The translations under genes were made by a program, and so were the position numbers. This document shows positions 1 to 12,432 of a stretch of DNA of 64,000 bases, piece after piece; the stretch's first letter is position 1; every line of letters starts with the position of its first letter. The notes under the pieces are model-generated. The model saw nothing but the letters and a program-made list of their open reading frames with translations. It was not told where the DNA came from and did not search any database. The DNA comes from Bombus terrestris (taxonomy: Eukaryota > Arthropoda > Insecta > Hymenoptera > Apidae): assembly GCF_910591885.1 (NCBI RefSeq), contig NC_063283.1, forward strand, positions 9,843,001 to 9,907,000, given 5' to 3'.

Positions 1-1669
1 AGAATTATTTTATCATAGAATGATCATTGAATAAATTGTAGAATTCGACATATTAACTATATAATGAATGAAATGAAATGATAATATAATGAACCATGAT
101 GGATGTGCAAAGTTGTTCAAAATTTCATTACGAAGAAAGAGTAACAAAAGTAAATTATCGTTACAGTAGTATGCGTTGTATAATTCAATCAGTCATATGC
201 TTGTATTTCTCAAAAAAGATAAAACTTTAATGTCCATTGAATATCATAAAGAGTATTTAAGTGTTTTATATATTTTTGTATATTACTTATATCCATTTCT
301 TCACTTTCAAATTTTCTATAAATGCATAAAAATATATAATCTAATAACGACATGTAATATATGTAATCTAATTACTTAACCAAATTTTCGCAATCATATT
401 AAAACAGTATGGATAATGTAAAAGCCGTACAATTCCGTAATACGTATTTTGAAGATACTCAAGATGTGAAGATATTCTGAGTTATTTTTTAGATTTTTAG
501 TCTAATTTATCTCTCATCTTTTTCTCCTAATATTTTTAATTCAAAAGCACAGTTGCGAAATACGTATATATGCTGTTTATTTGGAATTTCATTAGTAAAT
601 TACACGAGGCAAATCAAAAAGTACAGAAAAGATAAAACGCATAATCATTTGTGCGTAGTTTATTATAATTCCGATGAATTAATCATTTATTAATCTGTAT
701 GTTTCTGAATCTTCTGTCTTATCATCATGGACTTTGACAATTATAGTAAAAAGAAATTAAAATAACCTAACCGGATTATTATTACTGGATCTTCTTACAT
801 TTACAATATACATCTTCTTATATTTACAATATAATGCGAGACTCGCTGAGCAATATGCGGCATTACCTGGGAAAACTGTGGCCAAAACTGTGCCATTGTT
901 GAATTACTATTCGATAATATAGTCCATTATCAACATAGAATTAATTATTTATTCTGAAAACCTATGCACTATTCTTGTAATAGTGCTCGTAATATTCAAA
1001 ATAATAAAATTGCTTATATTAAACGTGAAACATAACGTTCAATATTTATTTATATAACCGACATATGATACGTGGCTATAGGTGCAGTTTAGATCATATG
1101 GCAAGTATCTCTTTTCTTGAGTGGTATAGATTTGATTGTTTCGTAAGCTTATAATATTCAACCTTCCGGACAATAAGTTCCGCGTTACGTTGCACGTTAT
1201 GATTTATTCAGTTTTGTTACTTTACATTTGTTTTATTCAAGACGATTTTTATACAGAGTGGACCAGCTAAATGGACTTATCCATTGCTTCCTTATCTATT
1301 GCTGTATGAAAAATCTTCTCAGGACAAAGTTATATTATCTCAGGCGATACGTATAATTGTGAAAATTGCAATTACAGTGTAAAAAATGTTCGTACAATAA
1401 TTAATTTAAACAAAAATATTATAGATCGTTTACTAACAAAATTTAAAGAAATAAGAAATATGTTCTTATAAATCCGCAAAATAATTTTCATAAAAAAAAG
1501 ATGGAATATCTATATCCTTTGGGAAAATATTAACAAATACCTAGAGGATGCGATGAAATGATGGATATCTAAAAATATATGTGTAATAAGTATTCGTATA
1601 GTCACGGTTTAATAGGAAAAACTAATAACACAACAAATATCTTGGAGAGGAAATTGCTAGGTTTCATTA
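1..1669. other. Gene-free AT-rich stretch
   Basis: No open frame here has coding character, splice context or family similarity. The sequence is AT-rich with short homopolymers, and the few ORFs of about 60 codons look like chance. I see no RNA gene. Confidence 0.6.
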
Positions 1670-2046
1670 TATTAATACCTAATGGAGCTTTCTTTCGATT
1701 TTATTATGGTTTGAAACTGTTATGGAATTAAATTTATCAAATTGATGAGTTGTCTACTTGAAATATTTTTTCATTCTTTTAAAAGAGTTCCCTTTAAATC
1801 ATTTCTTGATGAAATATGATGATTCCGATTCTTTTCTATCAGGTGGTCCCATACATTTTCTATAATATTTGTATTTGGAGACTGTGAAACTGCTTTTAAC
1901 TGTTTCCGAACATTATATAAGATCCACGATCGCGTATTAGTAACATTGGATCGTTATCTTACATCATTATGAAATTGTTGTTCAGAGCCACTTTTTCTGC
2001 GCTTTAATACAGATTATTTTTTAAAACATCTACGATGTATACTTTA
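1670..2046 (-). pseudogene. Decayed Tc1-family transposase fragment
   Basis: Read on the minus strand, this stretch contains broken pieces of the C-terminal half of a Tc1-type transposase, in order. A segment resembling the pre-catalytic 'SAEK..L..NFI' block is followed by DNDP (normally DNDPKH), then SPNTNIIENVWDHL (family form SPDLNIIENVWD), then a terminal block around LINLIP...SIRY. In-frame stops (for example just before DNDP) and frame changes separate the pieces, so it is a fossil and cannot be active. It lies directly beside a TA-flanked MITE at 2087-2455. Whether the two share an origin is not visible. Family assignment rests on the DNDP and NIIENVWDHL motifs. Confidence 0.8.
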
Positions 2047-2086
2047 TCCTATGAAGCGAAAACTGTGCGGATACTTATTGTGCTTA

Positions 2087-2455
2087 CAGGGTCAGATTGA
2101 ATAACATGTAAAAACAAACACAACGTGATTCCTTATGTAAAAATAAGAAAGAAGTATAAAATAAAATTTTTTCATTTTCAGCTTAATTTTTGAGAAAATT
2201 AAGTTTGAAGATTTATCAAGTATTCTTGAATATGGCTTATTCCGGACTGGACAGGACTAAATAATCGACAGCAGCTCGTTCCACGTGTGAAAATAAGTCG
2301 AAAATATAGAATAAGATGTGTTAATTTGCGTATGATAAATTTCCAAATCATTTTTTCTCGGAAACAAAGCTCCTTATGAAAGAATTTTATTCTACATTTT
2401 CGACTTATTGTCACGCTTTTATGTGCCCGCTTTTACATGTTATTCGGTCGGATTG
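2087..2455. mobile_element. 369-bp MITE with TA target duplication (Tc1/mariner type)
   Basis: The ends are inverted copies: GAATAACATGTAAAA near 2099-2113 recurs as its exact reverse complement, TTTTACATGTTATTC, near 2431-2445. The similarity extends imperfectly to outer ends CAGGGTCAGATT and CAATCCGACC. TA dinucleotides flank both sides (2085-2086 and 2456-2457), as expected for Tc1/mariner insertion. There is no coding capacity, so it is non-autonomous. Confidence 0.7.
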
Positions 2456-2457
2456 TA

Positions 2458-4031
2458 TAGTTTTGCCATTTGTTAGATATTTATTCATACTTTCAGAACA
2501 GAAACGAGTATCGCAATCTTTTTTCATTTTTTGAAAATTATTCTAGAGACTTAGAAGAACATGTAAGAACATGTATACAGGACGTTCCGTTTAAGTAAGA
2601 ACAGTGGAATATCTCATAAGGGGTTAGTTATTAAAAAAATGTTGTAACAAAAGCTGCTTGATTCGAAAGATGACATCTTCTGGTTGAAATTATTTCTTAC
2701 AGATTAGAGTAGTGCAGGGGTTTTAAGGTCAACTTTATTTTGTTAAATGGAGTCATATATTTTGTAATACATTAGCCATACATCTTGGAATTCTTTATAA
2801 AAAGGTATTAATCTATTTATGTCAAAAAACTATTAGTCTACAGATATTTTAGTTTTAATTTGTCGTATGACGAATGTTGTCTTTGTCTTTCATACATTAA
2901 AACATAAAGATAAGGGTATCTCTTCGCATCTTTCCTTGCCTTTCGTACGACATTACAGAAATGTTAGAATTAAAGTATTTGCTAGGCTAATAAATTATCG
3001 ATATAATTAGGTTAATAGTTTTGTATAAGGAATACTGAGGTGAATGGATGATGTATTAGAAAATATATGATATACTGTAATCTTGCTCGAATGTTGCTAT
3101 CTATGTATGTAGTATCGACATGATGACTATTCAGCACATTATTGGATATGTATAAGGACAGTGATTAAACAGAAGATTGTGAGACCGTTGGCTGTTTGAC
3201 CTCTTTTCGTTAAATTTTTATCTATGAGATAAACTAAAATATACAGCGTATCATAACAAATAAACAACGCCAGAGAATATCAAGCAGAGAATTGTAGCTG
3301 CATGTACATCCATAAAATCGCAGGAAATAGAAAATTGATTGAAGAAAATTGAAGAATTGATTAAAACAAAAAACAGATTTGGGTTAAAATGAACCTGCAT
3401 TCGTTAGCCGAGATTCAAAGATTCCAACTATGTATTGAACCAAAGGGCCATCATTTTGAGCATCTACAGCCTTAGGAATTGTCAATGAATTGTATGAGAA
3501 ACGTATCTTCTGCTATCGTATCTATTTTAAATAACAGCCAATGCTTATCTTCGGATAACAATATGTCAATGTTGGTGTCCGAATACCCTGTGAATCTTTA
3601 ATTGTTCTCAGACACAAATATTTCAAGATTAAATGATCTGAATAATATGATTGTTAAAGTCCTTGAATTTGTTTTTTCCACGTTCTACAAGGATATCGAA
3701 GACGAATATAAATAAAAATACTAATGGCTCTGAAATCTCGTATAACAAATGACCATGAAAAATATTACCCTTACACATGTGTCTTGAAATGAAATGAAAT
3801 TTTGTCTTGAGAAAATTTTTCCTATTGCAACAAATAAGCCAAGCATGTAGGTGATATAATTTAGATGACCTACCCTTTATATGTAGTTATGAAGAGGGTC
3901 CTTGAATTTTTTCCGATTGAATGTAAGTTCTTGATGATGAAATGGTAAGATTGTAAATTATCATATCAAGAGGCGATAACCGATGTGACATCAGCATTGT
4001 GATGCTGTTCCCTTATCTGCGTCAAAATGTC
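2458..4031. other. Gene-free AT-rich stretch
   Basis: No gene, RNA gene or convincing repeat was found. ORFs are short and unlike known families. Confidence 0.55.
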
Positions 4032-4035
4032 TTAA

Positions 4036-4259
4036 TCCATTAAAGACCGCTCAATAGTTTATCAAAATGTTATAAATACTTTCGTTTCTTTAAATTTCAT
4101 AAAATTATAGAATCCAAATGAAAGAAATAATGACGAAGGAAATATTAAGCGAATCCTTGGAATTCCTTTTTGTAGTTAGAATTTTAATAAATATATGTAA
4201 AATAAATGTAAAACGAAAGTTGCAAGTGAAATTTTGCGCTAACTTTCGTTCGTAATGGA
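4036..4259. mobile_element. Possible TTAA-flanked MITE (224 bp)
   Basis: TTAA at 4032-4035 and 4260-4263 brackets a segment whose ends are short inverted repeats (TCCATTA at the left, TAATGGA at the right). TTAA duplication is the hallmark of piggyBac-superfamily insertion. The terminal repeats are only about 7 bp before they diverge, so the call is tentative. A small internal hairpin (CGAAAGTT ... AACTTTCG) lies near the right end. Confidence 0.4.
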
Positions 4260-4263
4260 TTAA

Positions 4264-5008
4264 GTTAAGAATGAATAATGCATTAATAAGCTGAATGGTA
4301 ATTATAATAAGCTGAAACTTGAATAAACGGTTGTAATTTCTTAACTTCACTTAGCTGCTTTGGTCGTCGTTTTTGTTTTTTTATTTTCTACGTATTATTG
4401 AGAAACTTTATTTATTAGTATTAATTATTATTGTTAATTTAATTATTATTGATGTTTGTAATTATCTGTTTTGTGATAAGCTGAGAAATTCTTTTATTAT
4501 TAATATATTTTTATTTATGTATCTCTGAATCATGTATGAATGTACTGGTATTGAACTTAAGGCGACACGTTTCTAAAAAAGGAAATCTCATCCGTTAGTT
4601 GCAATTTCGCTCGACTGCATCGACCCGTTAAAAGCGTCGGAGATGGAGCGTAAATAGTGCATGGTCCAACAACCCTGAAATTATGTTCGTGATTACCAAC
4701 ATTATGAATTACATTTCTATTGTAATTTTATTCAGTAATATTTACACAAGTTTACATTGAATTATTTTCATTGAAACCATAATGTTGACTGATGTTTGTT
4801 CAATCCCTTTTCCAAAGCTTCGAGCTATGTTCTACGTTATACTATTTTCCATAGAATTTATTTGTTTTAATATAGATTCTACCAAAAATTATACCGCGAC
4901 CTTTAATTACCACGCAGTAAAATGTAATAAATTCTATGGAAGAAAATTTCTTTGCACTTCATAAAGATAATATTTTTAAATAGTATCTGTACTAACAGGG
5001 CTTCCAGT
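4264..5008. other. Gene-free stretch upstream of the small gene
   Basis: No coding exon is recognised. It should contain the promoter and 5' UTR of the gene starting at 5009, but no TATA box or other core element is clear. Confidence 0.45.
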
Positions 5009-5443
5009 ATGATTGATATAGTTTCAACACGTTTGCAAGAAGTGTATGCAAAATGGAACCGCAGAACGGAGATAAAGCGAAACCCAGAATCGGATACAGT
5101 TCGGTTTTCGACAAAGGGTAAGACTTTCATTCAGTGTATAAAGGATGTAAAATACATGAATTTTTATCAAAGTTAGAAAACTGATTAAGAAAGGATTTTA
5201 ATCGAATATTCACATGGTTTAGAACTTCGGCGAACTGGTCAACAAATGTATAAAAAAAAGTTACAAGATAAAGAACAAGCAAGAAAAGTTCGGGAAAGTT
5301 CTTTATTTCAAATCAAGGAGACTGAACCATTAATCCCTACTGTCACAGAAAGCTCTTTATTTCTACACTATTGCTGCAACAGTTGCACTCCATCATCTAG
5401 AGTAGGTTCTGCATATATTACATATTCTTTAACGTTGATGTAA
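5009..5443 (+). CDS. Small unrecognised two-exon gene
   Basis: Two exons, 5009-5117 and 5223-5443, join in phase across a 105-bp GT-AG intron. They give a protein of about 109 residues with start and stop codons and an AATAAA-type signal just after the stop (around 5449). The N-terminal half is basic and probably helical (runs such as MYKKKLQDKEQARK); the C-terminal half is Ser/Thr- and Cys-rich. There is no signal peptide or membrane segment. I do not recognise the family. It lies about 900 bp upstream of GNPAT on the same strand. It could be a real small gene or part of an unrecognised 5' region of the neighbour, though its own stop and polyadenylation-like signal favour a separate gene. 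Confidence 0.5.
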
Positions 5444-6364
5444 ATGAAAAATAAAATGATTTTATTGTTCGTTCTTTAACGAAAATATTCAACGTACCGC
5501 TTATATCTATAATATCTTTAATGTGCTATAACTTTGTCATAAGATAGTCGCGTAACCATTTTTTTATTTAGTATAGATTTTAGATCATTATCTAGAATCA
5601 TTTGTAGTAAGTATTTTTCAGTGGTGATAATAGCTTGATTTATATGTAGTGTTGTTCAGAAAATTCGTAATATTTTTGATAATCAATATATTTCGCCCTG
5701 AATTTCATAGTACTAAAAGAAGAGCATTATTTGTGGCTACAAAAAATATCTATATCTTTATGTGATATTTAATAAAATCTTCTGATAGTATATTTTAAAT
5801 ATTAAATATTGTGCAAACAGACGTGAAACTATAAAACTAATTACTTACTAGTTTCTCTCTTTCTCTTTATCTCTACTGGTTTCTGGTTTTTCTTTAGTAT
5901 AATTAGATAAAAGAAGTCATATAAAGTGAATTGCGATATACATTTATCGAATAATGGCAGTTATTAATGAAGGCCACATATGTATCTCTGATGATAAAAA
6001 TTGATCTTCCTCACAGTTAAATTAATTATTTTATTATTTTGATATCTATGTACTAAACATCAACGAAATTCAAATGTAATCGCTAATATATAAATGATTA
6101 TCACTGTTAAATAAATTTCACGAATGCGTAATAATTAAAAATAATGTTTATTAAATTATTAATTAAGCAACTATTATTGTGGTAACAACATGAATATTGA
6201 GGAAATGTAATATATAAAATACATACAATTAAAGCATATCGATAAATAATTAGAGTATAAGCTTTTACTAAATATATTGTTTCATTTAATTTTATTTCTT
6301 ACAGAATTCATTAGTAAATACTGTTAGTAAGCAATATGCGCCTTTTGGTACAAATGTCCTATTA

Positions 6365-9271
6365 ATGGAGTCACATCAATCGCTATTCCATAGAATATTA
6401 CCTCGTGCGATACGCGTTTGTTCTTTTAAAGAACACGATTATTCAAGGGAATCAGTAAGATATAAATCTTAAGATAATTATATTTATTGAAGTAAATTTT
6501 AATTCTTTGTTGATTTTGTACATAACTTTCCTCTTTTATAGATTCTAGAAAGTGACAATTTAAAAGAAGCAACAAAACTGGTTGCTTCTGAAATAATTAA
6601 GGATGAGGGTTGTAGTGAAACAGTTGCCCTGGAAAAAGCAAAAGAGAGAGCCAAGACCATACTAACACAAATGGAAAGCAAACCAAACAATCTTTTCATT
6701 AGAATTACATCATGGATTACTTATGTACTGTTACCATGTTTTATGCAGTCTGTTATAATATTACCATCTCAAATAGAAATGTTAAAAAAAGCAAATGAGA
6801 CTGGTCTTCCTGTGATATTACTTCCTTTACATCGTAGTCATATGGATTATTCTATAATTACCTTCCTTCATGTAATGTATGGTATTAAATGTCCATTAAT
6901 TGCAGCTGGGGATAATTTAAAAATGCCATTTTTTGGGTATGTTATAAATATATATAGAATATTAAATCTTATTACAATACCATGTTATTATTATCGAAAT
7001 TTTATGTGTCAAACAGGAAGCTTTTGCAAGGTTTGGGCGCATTCTTTATAAAACGTCGAATTGATCCTGTCATAGGCCGCAAAGATATTCTTTATCGTGC
7101 CATTCTTCAGACATACATACTGCAAAAATTAAAAGAAGGTCATATTATAGAATTCTTTTTAGAAGGTACACGTACAAGAACTGGTAAACCATGCATGCCA
7201 AAAGGTGGCATTTTGAGTGTCATTCTTGATGCATACATGGAGGGAATTATTGAAGATGCAATGATAGTACCTGTTGTACCAAATTATGAACGTCTTATTG
7301 ATGGAAATTTTGTTCAAGAGCATCTAGGTCAACCAAAGAGGAAAGAAACATTTATATCTACAATGAAAGCCATGTTTTCTACTTTATTAACAAATTATGG
7401 AATTATGAAAATTGATATTTGTCAACCCTTTTCACTTAAGGTAAGTTATTTAAATTCTTTTTAATGTCATGGATGACATTTATCACTAAATTTAATAATT
7501 TTATTGCTTTCTGAAAAGGAAATGTTAAAGTCTTTCCAAAATCAATCAAAATTGAATGGAGTAAAAATATCTCCTGCTGAAAAGCCTTTAAAGTCGACAG
7601 TATCTAGCTCATCGTTATATGGTACAGATGTAGTTGCAGAAGAATACCGTCAACTGGTTGACAGTCTTGCACGGCATGTTGTATATAGTAAGGATAAAAC
7701 ACCTCTAAAAGCATTAATTTGTTTCTTTGTTCAATGTTAATGTACAATATTTTTTAGATTGTAGTGATGCAATGCCAATAATGTCGACTAACGTTGTTGC
7801 GTTCATCCTTCTATATATATTTCGAGATGGTTGTACCTTGGATGAATTAGTTGAAGCATTTGATTTCATAAGACACCAGTTAGAAAGTCATACTAAAAAC
7901 ATTGCATTTTGTGGAGAAAATATTGATATCATAAATCATGCTGTTAGTAAGATAATTATGTTATAAATATTTTATTATGATAAAAGAATATATGTTGACT
8001 CATTCTTTTAGTTAGACATCTTAGGTCCAGATTTAGTAAAACTACAAAATCAAGAAATTATAGAAACAGCTGATAGTCAGCTAACTCAATCAAATTTCGT
8101 TACCGTAATCCGTCCTATGTCGTTTCTACCAAATGTAATCGAACTATCTTATTATAGTAATACAGTGGTAACATGTTTTGCTGTGGATAGCATAGTAGGT
8201 AAGAGAACATATTGTTTCGTAAATTATATTAATTTACTCAATTTAATAATTTGTTTATTATATTTGCAGTAACAGCTTTGTATGCAATACAATCACAAAT
8301 GAATGATCCTATAGCTCTTGCTCAAAACAATATCATAGTGTCTCAAGATCTTTTGGTAGAAAAATCACTTAAACTTTGTGATATTTTTAAATACGAATTT
8401 ATTTTCTGCAAGCCATGTCAGGAATTAGAACGCGTTATTATAGACACTGTAGTAAATCTCTCACATAAAGAGATTATTATTTTACAAGAAGTAGTGTATA
8501 CTTAACATAAAGTTATTCTAATAGATTTATTATTATTAATCATTATTACTAATAGGTTACTCATATAAATTATTTGATAGGAATCTTATTTAGAAGAGGA
8601 ACTATGGAGTAAAAGATTCGCAAAAAATTTTGATGATAGTTCAGATGAAGAATATCTTAATAAGAATAGCTCTAAAAGTATTCGGTACAAAGTAAGTTAT
8701 TCTTTAATTTAGACATATTTTCTAATAACGGGATTGTGATCTAATTTAATTGTTTCTTCTAGTTAAATTTAATATCGGAACATGCAAAACGTGTGGAATA
8801 TCTTCACATAATGTTGCAACCTTTAGTAGATGTTTATACTTTTACTATTTTGTCTCTTAAAGGATTAGTAGGTCAATCGCTAAGCGAGAAAGATTTAATT
8901 CAAAAAATTTTAAATGACATAAAGGCGAATATAGATCATGGCATAATAAAATACAGTAAGTAATGGCAAATAATTATATTTTTATAATATATATATATGT
9001 ACATATATTGCATTATAAAGTAATGTATCATTAATTTTATTTTGATATAGGTGAATGTTTATCTATTGATTCAATAAAGAATGCCCTCAAATTATTTGAA
9101 AAATGGAATATCTTAGAATGTTATCCACAAGAGAATGTTAAAATTTTCTACCTGAAAGATCAATATGATACAGATTCGGCTGTAATGAAAATCTACGATA
9201 TAATAGCAGCTTTCAGATGGACTAAAAATACAAATGAAAAAAAAAAGATGATTTTGAATGAATTTCTATAA
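6365..9271 (+). CDS. GNPAT: Dihydroxyacetone phosphate acyltransferase (GNPAT)
   Basis: The enzyme transfers an acyl group from acyl-CoA to dihydroxyacetone phosphate, the first step of ether-lipid (plasmalogen) synthesis in peroxisomes. Exons: 6365-6454, 6542-6936, 7017-7440, 7519-7687, 7758-7946, 8016-8198, 8270-8490, 8581-8691, 8763-8955 and 9051-9271. All phases agree and give about 731 residues (human protein 680). Acyltransferase motif I is HRSHMD near residues 127-132 (the HX4D catalytic pair). The substrate-binding motif FFLEGTRTR is near 208-216, and the family block SFLPNVIELSYYSN lies further on. The start was chosen as the first in-frame ATG after a candidate acceptor at 6306, so an upstream coding exon is possible. 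The C-terminus reads NEFL, not an obvious SKL-type peroxisomal signal. Confidence 0.92.
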
Positions 9272-9448
9272 TGTACTACTTTTTTATATCAACGAATAAC
9301 TTGCTATGAAAAACTTTGTAAATAGTGGTTTACAAATAAGCAGTATCACTTAACACGTTTGTTACTATAGTGCATTAAAACAAAACATCCATCACTGGTC
9401 AATAATTGCGATTTTTTTCATCCAAGCATGCTAGATATAATATATCTA

Positions 9449-9658
9449 TTAGGTTGTTTGAAAAGTTTCTTTCGTTTTATAAGGTGATAATAGATGAGTA
9501 ACAATTTCTGTTTTATATTATTTTATTGAATTAGGTATGATCCATTTCGTTCTATTTCTATTATGTTCGTACATAATTCAATAAACTAATATAAAACAAA
9601 AAACATTGTGCGTCTATTATTTCCTTATAAAACGAAAGAAACTTTTCGGACAACCTAA
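9449..9658. mobile_element. 210-bp palindromic mariner-type MITE
   Basis: The two ends are near-perfect inverted repeats of about 36 bp. The left reads TTAGGTTGTTTGAAAAGTTT onward and the right is its reverse complement with two or three changes. The element is flanked by TA on both sides (9447-9448, 9659-9660), the mariner target duplication. TTAGGTTG is a typical mariner terminal start. There is no coding sequence. It lies just 3' of GNPAT. Confidence 0.88.
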
Positions 9659-10154
9659 TATTTATTCCACATGTTAAGATAATATGTAAATTAACACATA
9701 CATATATGATACTGATAGCAAACGTGTTAATCTCTTTATACATTAAATACATACATATACATACATATGTAGATTAAATATTTATTGCTCTGCGTAAATA
9801 GTTCTAAAATTCATAGCAGAAATACAGAAAATTTTGATTTGGGTCATTAACTATATGTAGGAATTCAATAGCAGAATGGCTAATGTGATATTACAATATA
9901 TAAACATATTAGATTTATTTCGTTAATACAGTAATCTTATGTACTATTAAATTCAATGCTAATAACTTTTTTGTTATTGTTAAAAACAGAGATATACTTA
10001 AAAGAGTAAAAAGCTATTTTTATTACACTTTTACAAAACAGTTGAACGATAAAATAAGTTTTTTATGTATGATATTATAAAAAAGAATAAACAGAACAAA
10101 TAAATGACATCGTTTTTGATATTTTTACAGTTAGAAACGTGTTGCATATATAAT

Positions 10155-12271
10155 TCAAAACTTTATAACTGACGCAATCGGATAACTTCTTCGCATGCCC
10201 ATACACTTTTCCCTATCAATAAATAGTGAATCAACTTTGGATTTTAAATCACTTTCTAAATTAGACCTAGTGCGTAAAAGTTGTTGATGCTGTGCTTCAA
10301 ATCTTTGTAATTTTAAATTCATATCATGTATCATTGTATTTATTGTTTCTACTTCCTCAATCATCCTACGTAAGTGAAAATTTGTTTGAAATTTGTTTAA
10401 AGATGTTTACGATTACTGTCATTAAATTTTACATAAATTTCTTGACTATACCTAAGTTGAGCATGATCTTTACATAATTCTGCAGCTGGTCGATGTATTC
10501 TGCTTTCTAATCGAGTGTGTGCGACTTTAAGAGCAGAACTTTTATCTGTGATGGCTTTTTGCATTAATTGTAGATTTTTTTCAGTTGCAAAAATTTCTTG
10601 TTGGATCTGTAATTACATACATCAATTATACAACAAAAGTTTAAAGATCAAGATATTTTTAATTACTTTATGTAAATGTATCTGTAATTTTTCTTTTGCT
10701 TGAAGCATTTCTGCAGCTCTCCTGGCTAATGCATTATTTGTATTTCCCCATGCTTCCCACATCTCATGACCAACTGCATCTATCGCGACTTCTATATCGC
10801 TTCGTAATTGATTAGATTTCTCCCGTTCTTTTTGTGATTTTTTGACTACATTATTGGAAGCTTCAGCCCATGATTCGGCTTCTGTAACACTTAAGATATA
10901 CGACATAAATTGCGATCGTAAATCGCAGTTTAATATGAACTTACCTTGGGTCATATTTTTCAATACCACCGTAATATTTTAACCCACGACTGAAATTATT
11001 CATTTGGTGACAAGTAATATCAATTCCAAGTGCAGTTTCTTTATTTTTTATATCAATTTCTAACTGATTTTGTACTGCTCTACTGTTTGTAAGCTGAGTA
11101 TAAAGCAAGAGATTGCAATAATTAGTATGAAATTATGATTTTGTACTTACCTGATTAACACATTTGTCCGTAAAGTGTTCTAATTTATTTTGACAATTTC
11201 TGACTACCTCGACTTCTTTTAAAAGAGCGTGCTCAGCTTGGTCATGTACCAAATCAGAACCTGTATTTTAAAGGATATAAAATATTTTATGAACATTGGT
11301 GAGATTTATTAATTTATGGAGATAAATATTATAAACCTGTCCTAGCTTCACGATAATATAAACATTCCTGCGCTATGTGCAGTTGACCCTCTAAACTTTG
11401 TATCGTTGTTTGTAGGTTCCGACGGCACTCTTGCATTCTTGTATTTTCTATTATTAATCTTTCCAGTTCTGAAGCTACTTCATTTCTCCAAAAAGTAGTA
11501 TCCGTAATTCTTTCTCCCAATTTACGACCGCTTTCAGTTTGGCCGTTCTGTACTTTCTCATCGGCCTCTCTAAAATTAGATTAATTATTGTTTGTAATGT
11601 ATTGTAACAAAAATATATATATAACAAAATATCATAATCACTTTACCGCATCATTCGAACAGTATCCGCTCTTAAATTTTCAGAGAAATTTCTGTTGCTA
11701 TCAGATTCATTATAAAGTTTTAGCTGATTCTCCACCCATTCGTATGGGCCATATCTTGTAAAAAGTGCAGCTCGTGCGGCGTGTGCAGGATTTCTATCGA
11801 AACCAGTTACCAGATTGGGAAATCGTAACGGTTCCGTAGCCATTCCTTTTGGCATATAACAGGTATTAGCAAGTAAATTTGTCATAGGTTGTGCAGGTCT
11901 GAAATAATCACAAAAGAATAAATAATTTTTCAAGATAAACTAACAATAAGATACAAGCGATTTAAAGTGAATTTTCCAGATTGAATGGAATTTAATAAGA
12001 ATGTTACAGCGGAGATGTTTCTATGATTTCATATCCTAAAGTAGGACGCCATGCATGTGGTTTTGGAGTTTTATGAAATTCTCCAACTCTAACCGGAATC
12101 GGTGGACCAATAATTTGTTCCATACATGGTAGAACACCCACCGTAGTCCATGGTTGAAGTTGCTAACATTAAAATAATAAATTAGTAGCATAATTTGTTA
12201 TTTAAATTCACATGAGTACAAACCGAGTACATAACAGTTTCTTGTTGTCCCTCAATTTTGGTACTCTCCAT
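10155..12271 (-). CDS. Tektin (tektin-3-like), axonemal microtubule inner protein
   Basis: Tektins are coiled-coil filaments bound inside doublet microtubules of cilia and sperm flagella. Nine exons, from 5' to 3' of the gene: 12224-12271, 12008-12162, 11647-11898, 11337-11569, 11151-11260, 10945-11093, 10667-10889, 10452-10606 and 10155-10365. All phases close to about 511 residues. Family marks are GERITDTTFWR, the diagnostic nonapeptide present as RPAAELCKD (consensus RPNVELCRD) in exon 8, and a C-terminal SLFIDREKCMGMRR block typical of tektin-3. Most of the rest is predicted coiled coil. The start is the first ATG, 273 bp from the divergent Ac45 start. Expression is expected mainly in testis and chordotonal organs (inference). 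Confidence 0.92.
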
Positions 12272-12424
12272 TGTTCAAATTTATATTAAAAGGAATTAAT
12301 ACTGACAAAAATTTTATCTCCACAAAATAATTTTTAACATTTCACCTAGCTTGATGAATAACTTCTTAAAATGAAATGGCTTAATTTGGAATGAAGGTTC
12401 ATTTGAAAACCGGAAACAAAGTTA

Positions 12425-12432
12425 TCACGTGA
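12425..12432. promoter_or_regulatory. TCACGTGA (CLEAR/M-box) site in the tektin/Ac45 spacer
   Basis: A perfect palindromic TCACGTGA lies 113 bp upstream of the Ac45 start codon in the divergent promoter. This octamer is the binding site of MITF/TFEB factors, known to control V-ATPase and lysosomal genes in mammals and Drosophila. The function here is inferred from position and the identity of the neighbouring gene. Confidence 0.6.
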
